Source: Rubripirellula sp.
Lineage (GTDB): Bacteria > Planctomycetota > Planctomycetia > Pirellulales > Pirellulaceae
Assembly (NCBI GenBank): GCA_029245125.1
Contig: JAQWPZ010000221.1
Coordinates: forward strand, 1-40,610
DNA: 40,610 nt
Direction of reading: 5' to 3'
Positions 20,717-29,081 of the stretch are shown piece by piece. Numbering within the stretch: position 1 is the stretch's first letter; each line of letters begins with the position of its first letter. The position numbers were made by a program, and so were the translations under genes. The notes under the pieces were generated by a model. The model was given only the letters and a program-made list of their open reading frames with translations. It was not told the origin of the DNA and did no database searches.

Positions 20717-21661
20717 GACAGAAACTCCTAAGGATACGTTTTTTAATTCTGGGAATATCGATTTCGAACTGCGCCAGCGTGATCAAGTGATTCAAGGTTT
20801 TGTTTACGCCATTGGCCGGCCTTTTTACGGCAGGTCAATTCGAAGCGTTGCAACGGAATTCAGATCAACAGCAGTGGCAAAAGTGCCAGATTCAAAATCG
20901 ATGGTTAATTTATTCGGGTGTTCATGTGGCCAGTTATTTGGCCAAGCTGCGGGTCAGTGAGGGATGGTCAATGGGAAACAATCTTTTCGTTTGCGTATCT
21001 TGCGAGGGTGAAGTTTGCCATTGAAAGCGTGGACGTAGAACGTCAAGTTGATGACCTCTTGGGGAGGAGTGCTCGCCCGAATAATATCGTCGTACATCAA
21101 AAATAACGATGTTCAACGCGTGGTTTGGAATAAGTCCTAAACGATGACCAACTCTACCACCCAGTGGACCTCAACCTGTTACATCAGCTTCAAATGGAAA
21201 AACTTTAGGGTTGGGCGAATCAACCGATTTGCGAATGACTTTGTCGGTAAACGAAGACATCCCCTCTCGGTCAACTTGCTCACCCGAGCAAGCTTGACAA
21301 TCAAGATAGATTTCGGTCGGATGGGACGGTGATGGATGTCCGCCATTGCGGATCCAATCGAACGCTTTGAAAGCAACGCGAACAATCGCGTGCCACTTAG
21401 CGTATCGAGAAACTCTCCCCCGATCTCAATCATCTCCTGTCTTACCATCCTGGAATTCAGCAAACTCGACCACGCAGAACGTGACTCAAATCCTTTTGGT
21501 CACTAGGACGAACAAAACAGTTCGTTGTTGGTTTGCCGCTGAAGGCCGAGTTTGGCAGGGCGGCAGTTGGGCGGGTAGCCTCATTCACTTACCATGGATT
21601 CTAGTCACGCGGCCTTTAGGGTCTAGTCGGCTCTTGTTCAATTCTTTGCAAACATCTTTCC
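20717..21661. other. 945-bp intergenic region upstream of the sigma factor gene
   Basis: Long for this window. It begins with the AGGAG ribosome-binding site of the sigma gene at 20725-20729 (minus strand). Frames within it are short, have no recognisable domain, and are interrupted in all directions. A small hairpin (CTTGCT/AGCAAG, 21275-21292) is followed directly by TTGACA at 21294-21299, but the matching -10 at 17 bp spacing (TCGGAT) is poor, so I do not call a promoter. It may hold regulatory DNA for the sigma gene or an unrecognised small RNA; nothing more can be supported. Confidence 0.5.
20725..20729 (-). promoter_or_regulatory. Shine-Dalgarno site supporting a TTG start for the sigma factor
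   Basis: AGGAG on the minus strand lies 8 nt before TTG at 20716. No ATG sits in that position, so the site argues that translation begins at the TTG rather than at the ATG 19 codons downstream. Confidence 0.6.
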
Positions 21662-22210
21662 ATGTATCTGTTACCCTGCCCGCACTGCGAACACGAAATT
21701 CCCGTCGCCAACTACCAAGCGGGTGATGAAACGACCTGCTCCCAATGCGGGCAGGGAGTCGTGATCCCGAAACTCGGGCAGCTCCGCCAACTGCCCACCG
21801 CCGAATCGCCCACTCACTCAGAGCCCGCAGGGAAATTGAGTGACAGCGAGCTATCTCCGTTGCGACGGGGTGGGTTTTTGTTGTTCGGGTTAATCGCTCT
21901 GGCCAGCTTCCTGATTGCCGCTTTTTGCGGGATTAACTGGTTTTTGAGCGAAACGTCCGGCACAACGGATGAGCATCTCAAGTCAGTGCGGACCGAATAC
22001 GCCAAGGTCCCAGCAGCACAGCTCATTCGTGAGTTTGAGGACATGGACAATCTGTCGCTGGATCTCACGCTCCCCTATGCCTACAAGACAAAAGAGAATC
22101 GCCGTCGTGACTGGGGGCAAAACGCGAGCGTCGCTGCTACGGTCGGAGGCTTGTCCATCCTGGCCTCTCTATTGTTGGTCATGACTGGGCGGCGAAAGCA
22201 AACCGACTGA
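21662..22210 (+). CDS. Zinc-ribbon membrane protein, function unknown
   Basis: A 182-residue protein that opens with a zinc-ribbon-like module: Cys6-x2-Cys9 and Cys26-x2-Cys29 (CPHCEHEIPVANYQAGDE, then CSQCGQGVVIP). Two transmembrane helices follow, at about residues 66-90 (GFLLFGLIALASFLIAAFCG) and about 157-176 (VAATVGGLSILASLLLVMTG), with a soluble stretch between them. The first strand of the ribbon starts at residue 2, so the ATG at 21662 is well placed. Zinc-ribbon plus helix proteins are common small membrane proteins in planctomycetes and usually have no assigned role. The neighbours (sigma factor, methyltransferase) give no hint. Coding character is good, function unknown. Confidence 0.8.
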   Translation: MYLLPCPHCEHEIPVANYQAGDETTCSQCGQGVVIPKLGQLRQLPTAESPTHSEPAGKLSDSELSPLRRGGFLLFGLIALASFLIAAFCGINWFLSETSGTTDEHLKSVRTEYAKVPAAQLIREFEDMDNLSLDLTLPYAYKTKENRRRDWGQNASVAATVGGLSILASLLLVMTGRRKQTD

Positions 22211-22347
22211 TCGGATGTTCACTGCTGTGGCTCGCTTCGGTTCTTCAGCCACCTCAAGGGACACTTAGGAAATAATTGAAGCCGTCAGGCGTTCGGTGCG
22301 CGCAGTTGGCTACTCAAGCCGCGCAGGCGTCATTGCGGCAAGCCGAT

Positions 22348-23133
22348 CTATTGCCGCTGCAAGACGTAAACGACATCCTCGGAAGTCGAATCGACCTCGA
22401 TCGGTTCGTCGAGGTCATAGGCAAAATCAAACGTCTCGAGCGTCTGCCACGATTGGCTCGATTTGATCAATCGATCCATTTGTTGCCGGGTATAGCTTCG
22501 TAGCACCAGTTCATCATTGATCCGGAAACTACGGGACGGGCTGTGAATATCAAAGCGGATACCGAACCGCTCGATTCGCTTGCGGGTGTCGCGATGCTTG
22601 AACCACATGTGAGTATTGATTGACAGGTGGCCTCTGCGAGCGGACCAAGATTCTGTTTCGCTGGGGTCTGCCCGAGTCGGTGTTAGGTGAACACCTAGCA
22701 GGTAAAGCCCGCCCGGGCGGACTGCGTCGGCCATGCAGGCGAGGTGGCCGCGGGCAGCTGCTTCGGAGGGCAGATGGCGAAAGCTGTTAATCGTGTTGAA
22801 CGCGATGTCTTGCCGCTGGCGAAGCTTGAACTCGGACATGTCGGCAACAAAGGTGGACTCAGGAAACCCGTGTCGTTTCAGCCTCGCATTGCAAAAGTCG
22901 ACCGCTTTTGAATTGAGATCGAGGCCCGAGGCGGTGAAGCCTCGTTTGGCCAGCCAAAATAGCAGCCGTCCCGTTCCACAGGCCGGCTCGAACATCCGCT
23001 CGTATTTGCCTTCCAGGTAGCGGTCACCGCATCCGACGATAAAGGCAAGTTCGGCGGCGCAGTCGGCACCGAAGACCAAATCGTAATATTTGGGGTGGTC
23101 GTAGATCGACTCGTTAATGGTTTCCAAGGGCAA
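22348..23133 (-). CDS. Class I SAM-dependent methyltransferase
   Basis: Probably transfers a methyl group from S-adenosylmethionine to an unknown small molecule or macromolecule. The Rossmann fold is clear: motif I FEPACGTGRLLFWLA (about 48-62), acidic residue of motif II in GFTASGLDLN (about 65-74), then FVADMSEF as motif III and GGLYLLGVHL as the later strand. The N-terminal YDHPKYYDLVFG is typical of a group of stand-alone methyltransferases annotated only by fold. The length of 261 residues is normal. The longest frame starts at TTG (23133), and no better start precedes the conserved YDHPKYY, so the start is tentative. It is read in the same direction as the DinB-like gene upstream, 70 bp apart. 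Confidence 0.85.
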   Translation of the reverse strand: MPLETINESIYDHPKYYDLVFGADCAAELAFIVGCGDRYLEGKYERMFEPACGTGRLLFWLAKRGFTASGLDLNSKAVDFCNARLKRHGFPESTFVADMSEFKLRQRQDIAFNTINSFRHLPSEAAARGHLACMADAVRPGGLYLLGVHLTPTRADPSETESWSARRGHLSINTHMWFKHRDTRKRIERFGIRFDIHSPSRSFRINDELVLRSYTRQQMDRLIKSSQSWQTLETFDFAYDLDEPIEVDSTSEDVVYVLQRQ

Positions 23134-23203
23134 CGTCGTTCCGTTGATTTGCGGTTCGGGATTCGTCGAGTGGCTTCGAGTGAGTGGCTTCGAGTGGGGC
23201 GGT

Positions 23204-23761
23204 CTAGCGAATCGGTGGCATTCCGAGCGATCGACGGATCATGCCGATTTGTCCCGCGTGAATATGTTCATGCAGTGGGCAGAACAGGATTGCGCCAAGT
23301 TTGATCGGGAAAACCGCGTATGGCATGCCGACTGGCTCAAGCAGAATCGCCGGATCCAATTCAGCCAATTCCCGCATCGAAATCTCGTTCACTCGATCAA
23401 GACGTTCGATGAATTCATCCACGGTGGGCTGACCAGCTGGATCAGCCGATGGAGTCGACCCGCGTGAGTAGGCTTTGCGGAATTTGCCGGGGATCAACTC
23501 CAGATCGTCCGGTTGGCGGCCCCGAATGCGGAACATTAGCAAGCCGTATTGGCTGACTGTCAGGTGACCAATCTGCCAAGCGAGGTTGGAGGGCAGTCCC
23601 GGCGGAATTTCGAACCAGCAATCGTGGGGAGCCGTGTCGAGCAGTGAACGTGTGTAATCTCGGGCAAATCGGATTTGGCCAATGGCACCCTGCAGCATGG
23701 CGGCTGCGGTGGATACATCAGGGATCGAGTCGGGGGCTTCTGCATTCATGACCGGGATCAT
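23204..23761 (-). CDS. DinB-like four-helix-bundle protein
   Basis: Belongs to the DinB/YfiT-like metalloprotein group by pattern. The helical bundle has a conserved histidine in WQIGHLTVSQYG and a C-terminal histidine pair in HEHIHAGQIGMIRR, the usual three-His metal site. Members serve as thiol-dependent transferases or hydrolases, or have no known reaction; nothing here narrows that. The frame opens at GTG 23770, with ATGs at 23761 and 23749. The domain begins after residue 25, so all three are possible and 23761 is used as the first ATG. The product is about 185 residues, normal for the family. It lies upstream of the methyltransferase and downstream of a triplicated 15-bp repeat. Confidence 0.82.
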   Translation of the reverse strand: MIPVMNAEAPDSIPDVSTAAAMLQGAIGQIRFARDYTRSLLDTAPHDCWFEIPPGLPSNLAWQIGHLTVSQYGLLMFRIRGRQPDDLELIPGKFRKAYSRGSTPSADPAGQPTVDEFIERLDRVNEISMRELAELDPAILLEPVGMPYAVFPIKLGAILFCPLHEHIHAGQIGMIRRSLGMPPIR

Positions 23762-23796
23762 AGCAGACACCGAGATTTCCGCCAGAATTCACCATA

Positions 23797-23841
23797 CCGC
23801 TTGTCAAACAGCCGCTTGTCAAACAGCCGCTCATCAAACAG
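23797..23841. repeat. Three tandem 15-bp repeats
   Basis: CCGCTTGTCAAACAG occurs at 23797-23811 and 23812-23826 identically, and a third unit at 23827-23841 differs at two positions. The array lies between the DUF374 gene end and the DinB-like gene start. The unit length is a multiple of three, but no gene runs through it. Confidence 0.9.
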
Positions 23842-23850
23842 CTGCTGTCG

Positions 23851-24549
23851 CTAAGCTGCACGCCGGCGTTTGGAGGATGGTCTAGCAGCTGCCGGGGCGA
23901 TCGATGTGGCCGCTTCCGCCGGATCGTGCTCCGTTTCGAGTTCATGCAGACATTTGGCGATTCGGTCTGCAAAGCCATCCATGCTTTCGTGACGGTCAAA
24001 ATAAATCGGTGGTGACATCACGACAGTCACTCGCGCGAAGGGGCGAGGGATTTGCAATCGGTCCCATGCTCGGGTCAAAATCCAGCGTCGGTTGGGAATC
24101 GCGACGCCGCAGAGGATGGCGGCCCCGGTGTTTTTTGCCAGAAGGCCAATCCCTTTTTGGACATGCCCCCGTGGTCCACGAGGTCCATCAATGGTCAGGA
24201 TTCCGTTTTGACCATCACGAACACGTTGTGCCATCCCTTTCAACGCCGAACTTCCACCTTTTCGCTGAGGGCCGCTGCTGCCGCGAATCGGCTCATGACC
24301 GAACAACCGAATGAGCGGCACGATGATCTCGCCATCTACCGATCGCGAAACGATCGACACCATCCCGGGATCGCTGACCGTCAGGCTGGCGAGTTGATGA
24401 GCGTGCAATACTGCGAAAACATGCGGAATCCCCTGCTGAGACAGCTCGGGGCGAAAATCGTTTACGAAACGCACCCGGAGCGTCATCCGCAGCGCGAATA
24501 CGGCAAAGGCAAGTAACCAACCGGCGAATTTTGAGAGCCATCTTTTCAT
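23851..24549 (-). CDS. DUF374 lysophospholipid-acyltransferase-like protein
   Basis: A 232-residue membrane-associated protein of the DUF374 family, related in fold to glycerolipid acyltransferases. After an N-terminal helix (KFAGWLLAFAVFALRMTLR) come the family landmarks: FAVLHAHQLAS, where the acyltransferase HX4D motif would be, IRGSSGPQRKGGSSALKG, and the characteristic DGPRGPRG near residue 130. The C-terminal part ends in an Ala/Arg-rich tail (PSSKRRRAA). In other bacteria DUF374 proteins are linked to lipid A or lipid acylation, so a similar role in planctomycete outer-membrane lipids is plausible but inferred. The open frame reaches 24762, but the ATG at 24549 starts MKRWLSKFAGWLL directly at the helix; the upstream extension is Arg/Ser/Thr-rich and unlikely. 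Confidence 0.85.
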   Translation of the reverse strand: MKRWLSKFAGWLLAFAVFALRMTLRVRFVNDFRPELSQQGIPHVFAVLHAHQLASLTVSDPGMVSIVSRSVDGEIIVPLIRLFGHEPIRGSSGPQRKGGSSALKGMAQRVRDGQNGILTIDGPRGPRGHVQKGIGLLAKNTGAAILCGVAIPNRRWILTRAWDRLQIPRPFARVTVVMSPPIYFDRHESMDGFADRIAKCLHELETEHDPAEAATSIAPAAARPSSKRRRAA

Positions 24550-24845
24550 ATCGGACGGTATACGAAGTGACAGGTTTTGATGGAACAGCAATCGTATTCG
24601 CGGTGCCCCTCGCGTGGTCGCCGTGGCTGGCCCATTGAGTCTGCGACATTTCGTCGTACTGCGGCAGGTCGTCGATTTGTAGGCATTGGCCGATCTGCAG
24701 GAATCCGGGCTGGTGAACCGACCCGAATTCTTGATTGGCATTTGAGGCTCGGCGGGTAACAATGGAGTATCCTAAGAACATCTTGGAACCGCGATCCAAT
24801 TTTCCCACCTGCGGTGCCGTCCTTCCCGCCCTACCTGTCGCAACT

Positions 24846-27284
24846 ATGAAGCTTTGCTTTCGTGTCATCTTGGCTGTTTGGTTAGCCGTATCGGCGACCA
24901 CTGTTCGTTCCACTGCGGCTGAGCCATCTGATTCAGCCAAAGTTGATTTCATCAAAAAGGTTCAGCCGATCCTGGCAAAGAAATGTTACGCCTGCCACGG
25001 TCCTGATGAGGCGGAGAGTGGACTTCGCTTCGATCAGCAAGCGTCAGCTTTTGGAGAAGCTGAATCGGGTGATCATGCGATCGTCGCGGGTGATATCGCT
25101 GCGAGTGAATTGATTGCTCGGATCAAGAGTGACGATGAGTTCGAACGGATGCCGCCGGAAGGTGACCCTGTTACCCCAGAAGAAATTGAAATTTTGAGCG
25201 GCTGGATCGAACAAGGAGCAGAGTGGGATATCCACTGGGCCTTCAAGCCGATGCAGTCTGCTGGTCCTCCCAAGGTCGATGACCCAGCATGGAGCCAGAA
25301 TCCAATCGATGCGTTCATCTACGACGGGCTGCATCGTGTCGGGCTGCAACCGAACGCGCCGGCTGATCGTAGAGAGCTGATTCGACGAGCTTTTTATGAC
25401 ATCACAGGGCTGCCTCCGACAGCCGAACAAGTCGACCGATTTGTCAACGATTCAGACCCATTGGCATTCGAAAAGTTGATCGATGAGCAATTGGATTCGC
25501 ATCACTACGGTGAGCGTTGGGGGCGACATTGGCTCGATCTCGTCCGCTATGCGGAAACGAATTCGTACGAGCGGGACGGACCCAAGCCGAACGCTTGGAA
25601 GTATCGAGACTATGTCATTCGTTCGTTCAATGACGACAAGCCGTACGATCAGTTTCTGCAAGAGCAACTCGCCGGTGATGAGTTAGATGAAGTGACACCA
25701 GAAACACTCACCGCCACCGGGTACTACCGACTTGGAATTTGGGACGATGAGCCAGCGGATCCTTTGTTGGCAAAGTATGACGAGTTAGACGACATCATCA
25801 TGACCACTGGCCAAGCGATGCTCGGGTTGACGATCAACTGCGCTCGCTGCCACGACCACAAGATTGATCCGATTCCCCAATCAGACTACTACAGCCTGCT
25901 GGCGATGATGGCTGATGTAACCAGTTGGGGCACACGTGGTGACCAACGATCGAATAACCAGATCGATGTCACATCAGATGAGCTGAGCGAAAAGTATCAA
26001 GCCAATGACAAGCAACGCCGCAAATTGGAAGCTGACAAGCGTGAAATCGAGCAGGCAGGGATCGCCAAAATGTCAGCTCCCGATCAACGCGCGACCGAGG
26101 GGCCCAAACGGGAACGGGAGCAGGTCCTGAAGCGAAATCTTAAAGACAATTTGGATGACGAATCATGGAAACAGTACCAGGCGGTGAAAAAAGAACTTGC
26201 TGATGTTGTGAAGCAAGGAAAAGAATTGCCACCGCGGGAAACAGTGATGGGATTGGCGAAGACAATCGCCCAACCGAAGCAGACGTTTGTGTTGTTTCGC
26301 GGAAACCCACACTCCCCGGCCGATCCGGTTGAACCGCGTTTTCCGACGATCTTCGAATCCGAAGCACCGACATCCTTCCCGAAAGTGGAAGGTTCAGCCG
26401 GGCGACGTCGCGTCCTCGCTGAGTGGATGACCAGTTCTGACAATCGCTTAACCGCCCGCGTGATCGCCAACCGTGTTTGGCAATTTCACTTCGGACGAGG
26501 AATCGTTCGGAGCAGCAACAACTTCGGCTTGTTGGGAACGCCTCCAACGCACCCAGAGTTACTTGATTGGTTGGCGCTGCGATTGATCGAGGATGGCTGG
26601 AAACTCAAATCACTCCATCGCCTGATTATGACCAGTCGTGCATACCAGATGTCATCGGCTGGTCAGCAGAAAGGATTGTCACAGGATCCGAATAACGAAA
26701 TGTTTTGGCGGTTCGATCCGCGTCGTTTGAGTGCTGAGGAAGTCCGCGATTCGCTGCTCGCGGTCAATGGGTCGTTGAACCGCAAAGCATACGGTCCGAG
26801 TATCTATCCAAAATTGTCCCGCGAAGTATTGGCTGGGCAATCGCGACCAGGTAGTGGATGGGGCAACTCTTCTGAACAGGATCGCAATCGCCGCAGTGTT
26901 TACATCCACGTGAAACGATCCTTGTTGACTCCCTTGTTGACCGCTTTCGATTTTCCCGATCCTGATCTGACTTGTGAAGATCGATTTGACACCCTGCAGC
27001 CAGGTCAAGCATTGTCATTGTTGAATAGTGAATTCATCCATGACCAAGCGAGGCGAGTAGCGGCTTTGATTGGCGTGACAGACAAGGGTGATTTGGAGCC
27101 GAATGAGATCGTGACGCGATGTGTTGCTGCTGTGCTGGGTCGTGAAGCCACCTCGGATGAGATCGCGGATGGAAAGCAGTTGATCGAGGACTTGGTGAAT
27201 CGACGCAAGCTATCACCAAAACGCGCAGCGGAGTTGTATTGTTTGACTGTGCTTAACTGGAATGAATTTCTGTTCGTGGACTGA
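24846..27284 (+). CDS. Exported PSD1/DUF1549/DUF1553 protein with c-type cytochrome motif
   Basis: A planctomycete-type exported protein of 812 residues. A signal peptide (MKLCFRVILAVWLAVSATT) is followed by the planctomycete cytochrome C domain with haem-binding Cys47-x2-Cys50-His51 (CYACHGPDEAESG). DUF1549 covers about residues 150-360 (PIDAFIYDGL, HYGERWGRHWLDLVRYAET) and contains a second CxxCH, CARCHDHK (332-336). A charged linker leads to DUF1553 (about 520-780: NRVWQFHFGRGIV, RAYQMSS, RRLSAEEVRDSLLAVNGS). The frame opens earlier, at 24735, but only the ATG at 24846 gives a signal peptide. The DUF1501 gene follows after 67 bp. This pair is one of the most repeated gene pairs in planctomycete genomes; no activity is established. 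Location is periplasmic or cell surface. Confidence 0.95.
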   Translation: MKLCFRVILAVWLAVSATTVRSTAAEPSDSAKVDFIKKVQPILAKKCYACHGPDEAESGLRFDQQASAFGEAESGDHAIVAGDIAASELIARIKSDDEFERMPPEGDPVTPEEIEILSGWIEQGAEWDIHWAFKPMQSAGPPKVDDPAWSQNPIDAFIYDGLHRVGLQPNAPADRRELIRRAFYDITGLPPTAEQVDRFVNDSDPLAFEKLIDEQLDSHHYGERWGRHWLDLVRYAETNSYERDGPKPNAWKYRDYVIRSFNDDKPYDQFLQEQLAGDELDEVTPETLTATGYYRLGIWDDEPADPLLAKYDELDDIIMTTGQAMLGLTINCARCHDHKIDPIPQSDYYSLLAMMADVTSWGTRGDQRSNNQIDVTSDELSEKYQANDKQRRKLEADKREIEQAGIAKMSAPDQRATEGPKREREQVLKRNLKDNLDDESWKQYQAVKKELADVVKQGKELPPRETVMGLAKTIAQPKQTFVLFRGNPHSPADPVEPRFPTIFESEAPTSFPKVEGSAGRRRVLAEWMTSSDNRLTARVIANRVWQFHFGRGIVRSSNNFGLLGTPPTHPELLDWLALRLIEDGWKLKSLHRLIMTSRAYQMSSAGQQKGLSQDPNNEMFWRFDPRRLSAEEVRDSLLAVNGSLNRKAYGPSIYPKLSREVLAGQSRPGSGWGNSSEQDRNRRSVYIHVKRSLLTPLLTAFDFPDPDLTCEDRFDTLQPGQALSLLNSEFIHDQARRVAALIGVTDKGDLEPNEIVTRCVAAVLGREATSDEIADGKQLIEDLVNRRKLSPKRAAELYCLTVLNWNEFLFVD

Positions 27285-27351
27285 ATGAATCTGATCGCCC
27301 AGTCGACGCACGGCAAGGCGATCCTCGAAAGATGCGATAGGAAGATAAGAG

Positions 27352-28809
27352 ATGGCGAAACGACAATCCAATTTTTGCGGGCGAACTCGACGAGAATTCA
27401 TCTGGCAGGCAGGCGCTGGTTTCGGTGGGGCTGCTCTCGCATCGATGTTGTCGGGCGATGGATTTTTCGATCCTGCTAATGCGGCAGAGAAAGCGTATAA
27501 AAATCCATTAGCCGCCAAACCTCCCCACTTTGCCCCCAAAGCAAAGTCGGTGATCTTCTTATTCATGTATGGCGGACCAAGCCACATTGATACGTTTGAT
27601 CGTAAGCCAGCCATGAAGGGGATGGACGGGAAGACGGTCGATGTCAAAACCTTCGGTCGGGGAGGTCATCGAAGTCGTGGTCGAATTGTCGAACCACGGT
27701 GGGATTTCAAGCAGTATGGCGAATGCGGAAAGCACGTCAGCGATCTCTTTCCGAATGTCGCAGAACATGTGGACGATATCGCATTCCTGCATTCAATGAC
27801 TGCTGACTCGCCGATTCACGGGTCCGCGATGTTGATGATGAACAGCGGACGGATTTTGTCAGGCAGTCCAGCTCTTGGATCCTGGGTCACCTACGGATTG
27901 GGAAGTGAAAACGAGAATCTGCCCGGTTTTGTCGTCATGCTCGACCCAAGCGGTGGCCCGATTAGTGGGGCCAAGAATTGGAGTAGCGGTTATATGCCGG
28001 CGACCTACCAGGGAACGGTATTCCGAAGTAAGGGTGCACCAATCTTGAATTTGGATCCGCCCGGTGATTTACCCGAAGGGGTGCAGCGACAGTTGATCGA
28101 TTCCATCCAGAATGCGAATCGTCGACACCTCGTTTCGCGGGAAGCAAACGATGATCTTGCCTCGCGGATTGCCAGCTACGAACTGGCTTACAAGATGCAA
28201 ACCACGGCGCCCGAAGCGGTTGATCTGTCGACCGAGGACGAACGCACTCTGGAAATGTACGGAGTCAACCAAGACCGGACCCGTGACTTTGGAACCCGAT
28301 GCTTGATGGCCCGACGGTTGGTGCAACGGGGTGTTCGCTTCATTCAGCTTTACAGTGGTGGCGCCCATAACGATGCCAACTGGGATGCTCACGGAGACCT
28401 TGAAGTGAATCACAACAAGCACGCCGGTAACACGGATCAACCGATCGCTGCTTTGTTGAAGGATCTGAAACAGCAAGGAATGTTGGATGAGACCTTAGTC
28501 GTGTGGGGTGGAGAATTCGGGCGACAGCCGACCGCTGAATACTCGGAAGGATCAGGACGCGACCACAATTCGTATGGCTTCACAATGTGGATGGCCGGCG
28601 GTGGTATCAAAGGTGGTGTCAGTCATGGAACAACCGATGAACTGGGTTCGCAGGCTGTCGAGAATCCGCTGGAAGTCAAACACCTGCACGCGACGATCCT
28701 GCAACAGCTTGGACTCGACCCGAATCACCTCGCGTACTTCTATAGCGGCTTGGATCAGAAGTTGGTCGGCGTCGAAGCCGTCGAGCCAATCCATGAGATC
28801 ATCGCCTGA
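27352..28809 (+). CDS. Tat-exported DUF1501 protein (alkaline-phosphatase fold)
   Basis: Partner of the preceding DUF1549/DUF1553 protein. The N-terminus has a twin-arginine signal (RTRREFIWQAGAGFGGAALA, Arg13-Arg14), implying export in the folded state, perhaps with metal bound. DUF1501 belongs to the alkaline-phosphatase/sulfatase-like superfamily. Visible metal-site-type pieces are FMYGGPSHIDTFD near residue 65, VVWGGEFGRQP near 384, and GRDHNSYGFTMWMAGGG near 402. The catalytic Ser/Thr or formylglycine motif of phosphatases and sulfatases is not evident. The length of 485 residues is typical. AGGAAG 7 nt before the ATG at 27352 supports the start. A hydrolase role on sulfated or phosphorylated polymers is often supposed but not shown. 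Confidence 0.95.
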   Translation: MAKRQSNFCGRTRREFIWQAGAGFGGAALASMLSGDGFFDPANAAEKAYKNPLAAKPPHFAPKAKSVIFLFMYGGPSHIDTFDRKPAMKGMDGKTVDVKTFGRGGHRSRGRIVEPRWDFKQYGECGKHVSDLFPNVAEHVDDIAFLHSMTADSPIHGSAMLMMNSGRILSGSPALGSWVTYGLGSENENLPGFVVMLDPSGGPISGAKNWSSGYMPATYQGTVFRSKGAPILNLDPPGDLPEGVQRQLIDSIQNANRRHLVSREANDDLASRIASYELAYKMQTTAPEAVDLSTEDERTLEMYGVNQDRTRDFGTRCLMARRLVQRGVRFIQLYSGGAHNDANWDAHGDLEVNHNKHAGNTDQPIAALLKDLKQQGMLDETLVVWGGEFGRQPTAEYSEGSGRDHNSYGFTMWMAGGGIKGGVSHGTTDELGSQAVENPLEVKHLHATILQQLGLDPNHLAYFYSGLDQKLVGVEAVEPIHEIIA

Positions 28810-28843
28810 TTCACCGCTGCCTCGAGACTTCTAGCCGCAGGCT

Positions 28844-28860
28844 CGCGTCGCTGTGACGCG
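28844..28860. terminator. Short hairpin after the DUF1501 gene
   Basis: CGCGTC and GACGCG form a perfect 6-bp GC-rich stem with a 5-nt loop, 35 bp after the DUF1501 stop. No U-run follows, so it is only a possible terminator or pause site. Confidence 0.35.
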
Positions 28861-28972
28861 TCTGCGCTGCGACTCTTCTGCCGCCTGCCCCGTGGTTCAC
28901 GATGTCGGTTCACGGGTGCCGCCGTAGGATTGCGGGATGAGCGTGCCGCACGATCTGGCAGCATGCTCAACC

Positions 28973-29005
28973 TTGCGGCAACCCAGCTTTTGCGGCAACC
29001 CAGCT
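28973..29005. repeat. 16-bp direct repeat in tandem
   Basis: TTGCGGCAACCCAGCT occurs at 28973-28988 and at 28990-29005, separated by one base. It lies upstream of the GYF_2 protein gene, in a gap with no gene. Confidence 0.88.
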
Positions 29006-29081
29006 CAGAATCAGCTATGCTGCGATGTTCAGATTTGGAACGAACAATCGCTCTCTGTTCGGGGAATCCCGGTCCGCCATC

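Noticed and set aside
21294-21322. Sigma-70 promoter TTGACA with 17-bp spacer
   Set aside because: The -10 hexamer TCGGAT matches only half of the consensus and no gene starts just downstream.
21179-21463. Small minus-strand frame of 94 codons in the sigma-upstream gap
   Set aside because: No ribosome-binding site, domain or hydrophobic pattern; overlaps another random frame.
24293-24955. Minus-strand frame overlapping the DUF374 gene and the start of the DUF1549 gene
   Set aside because: It is in another frame of the DUF374 gene and partly antisense to a signal peptide; no family resemblance.
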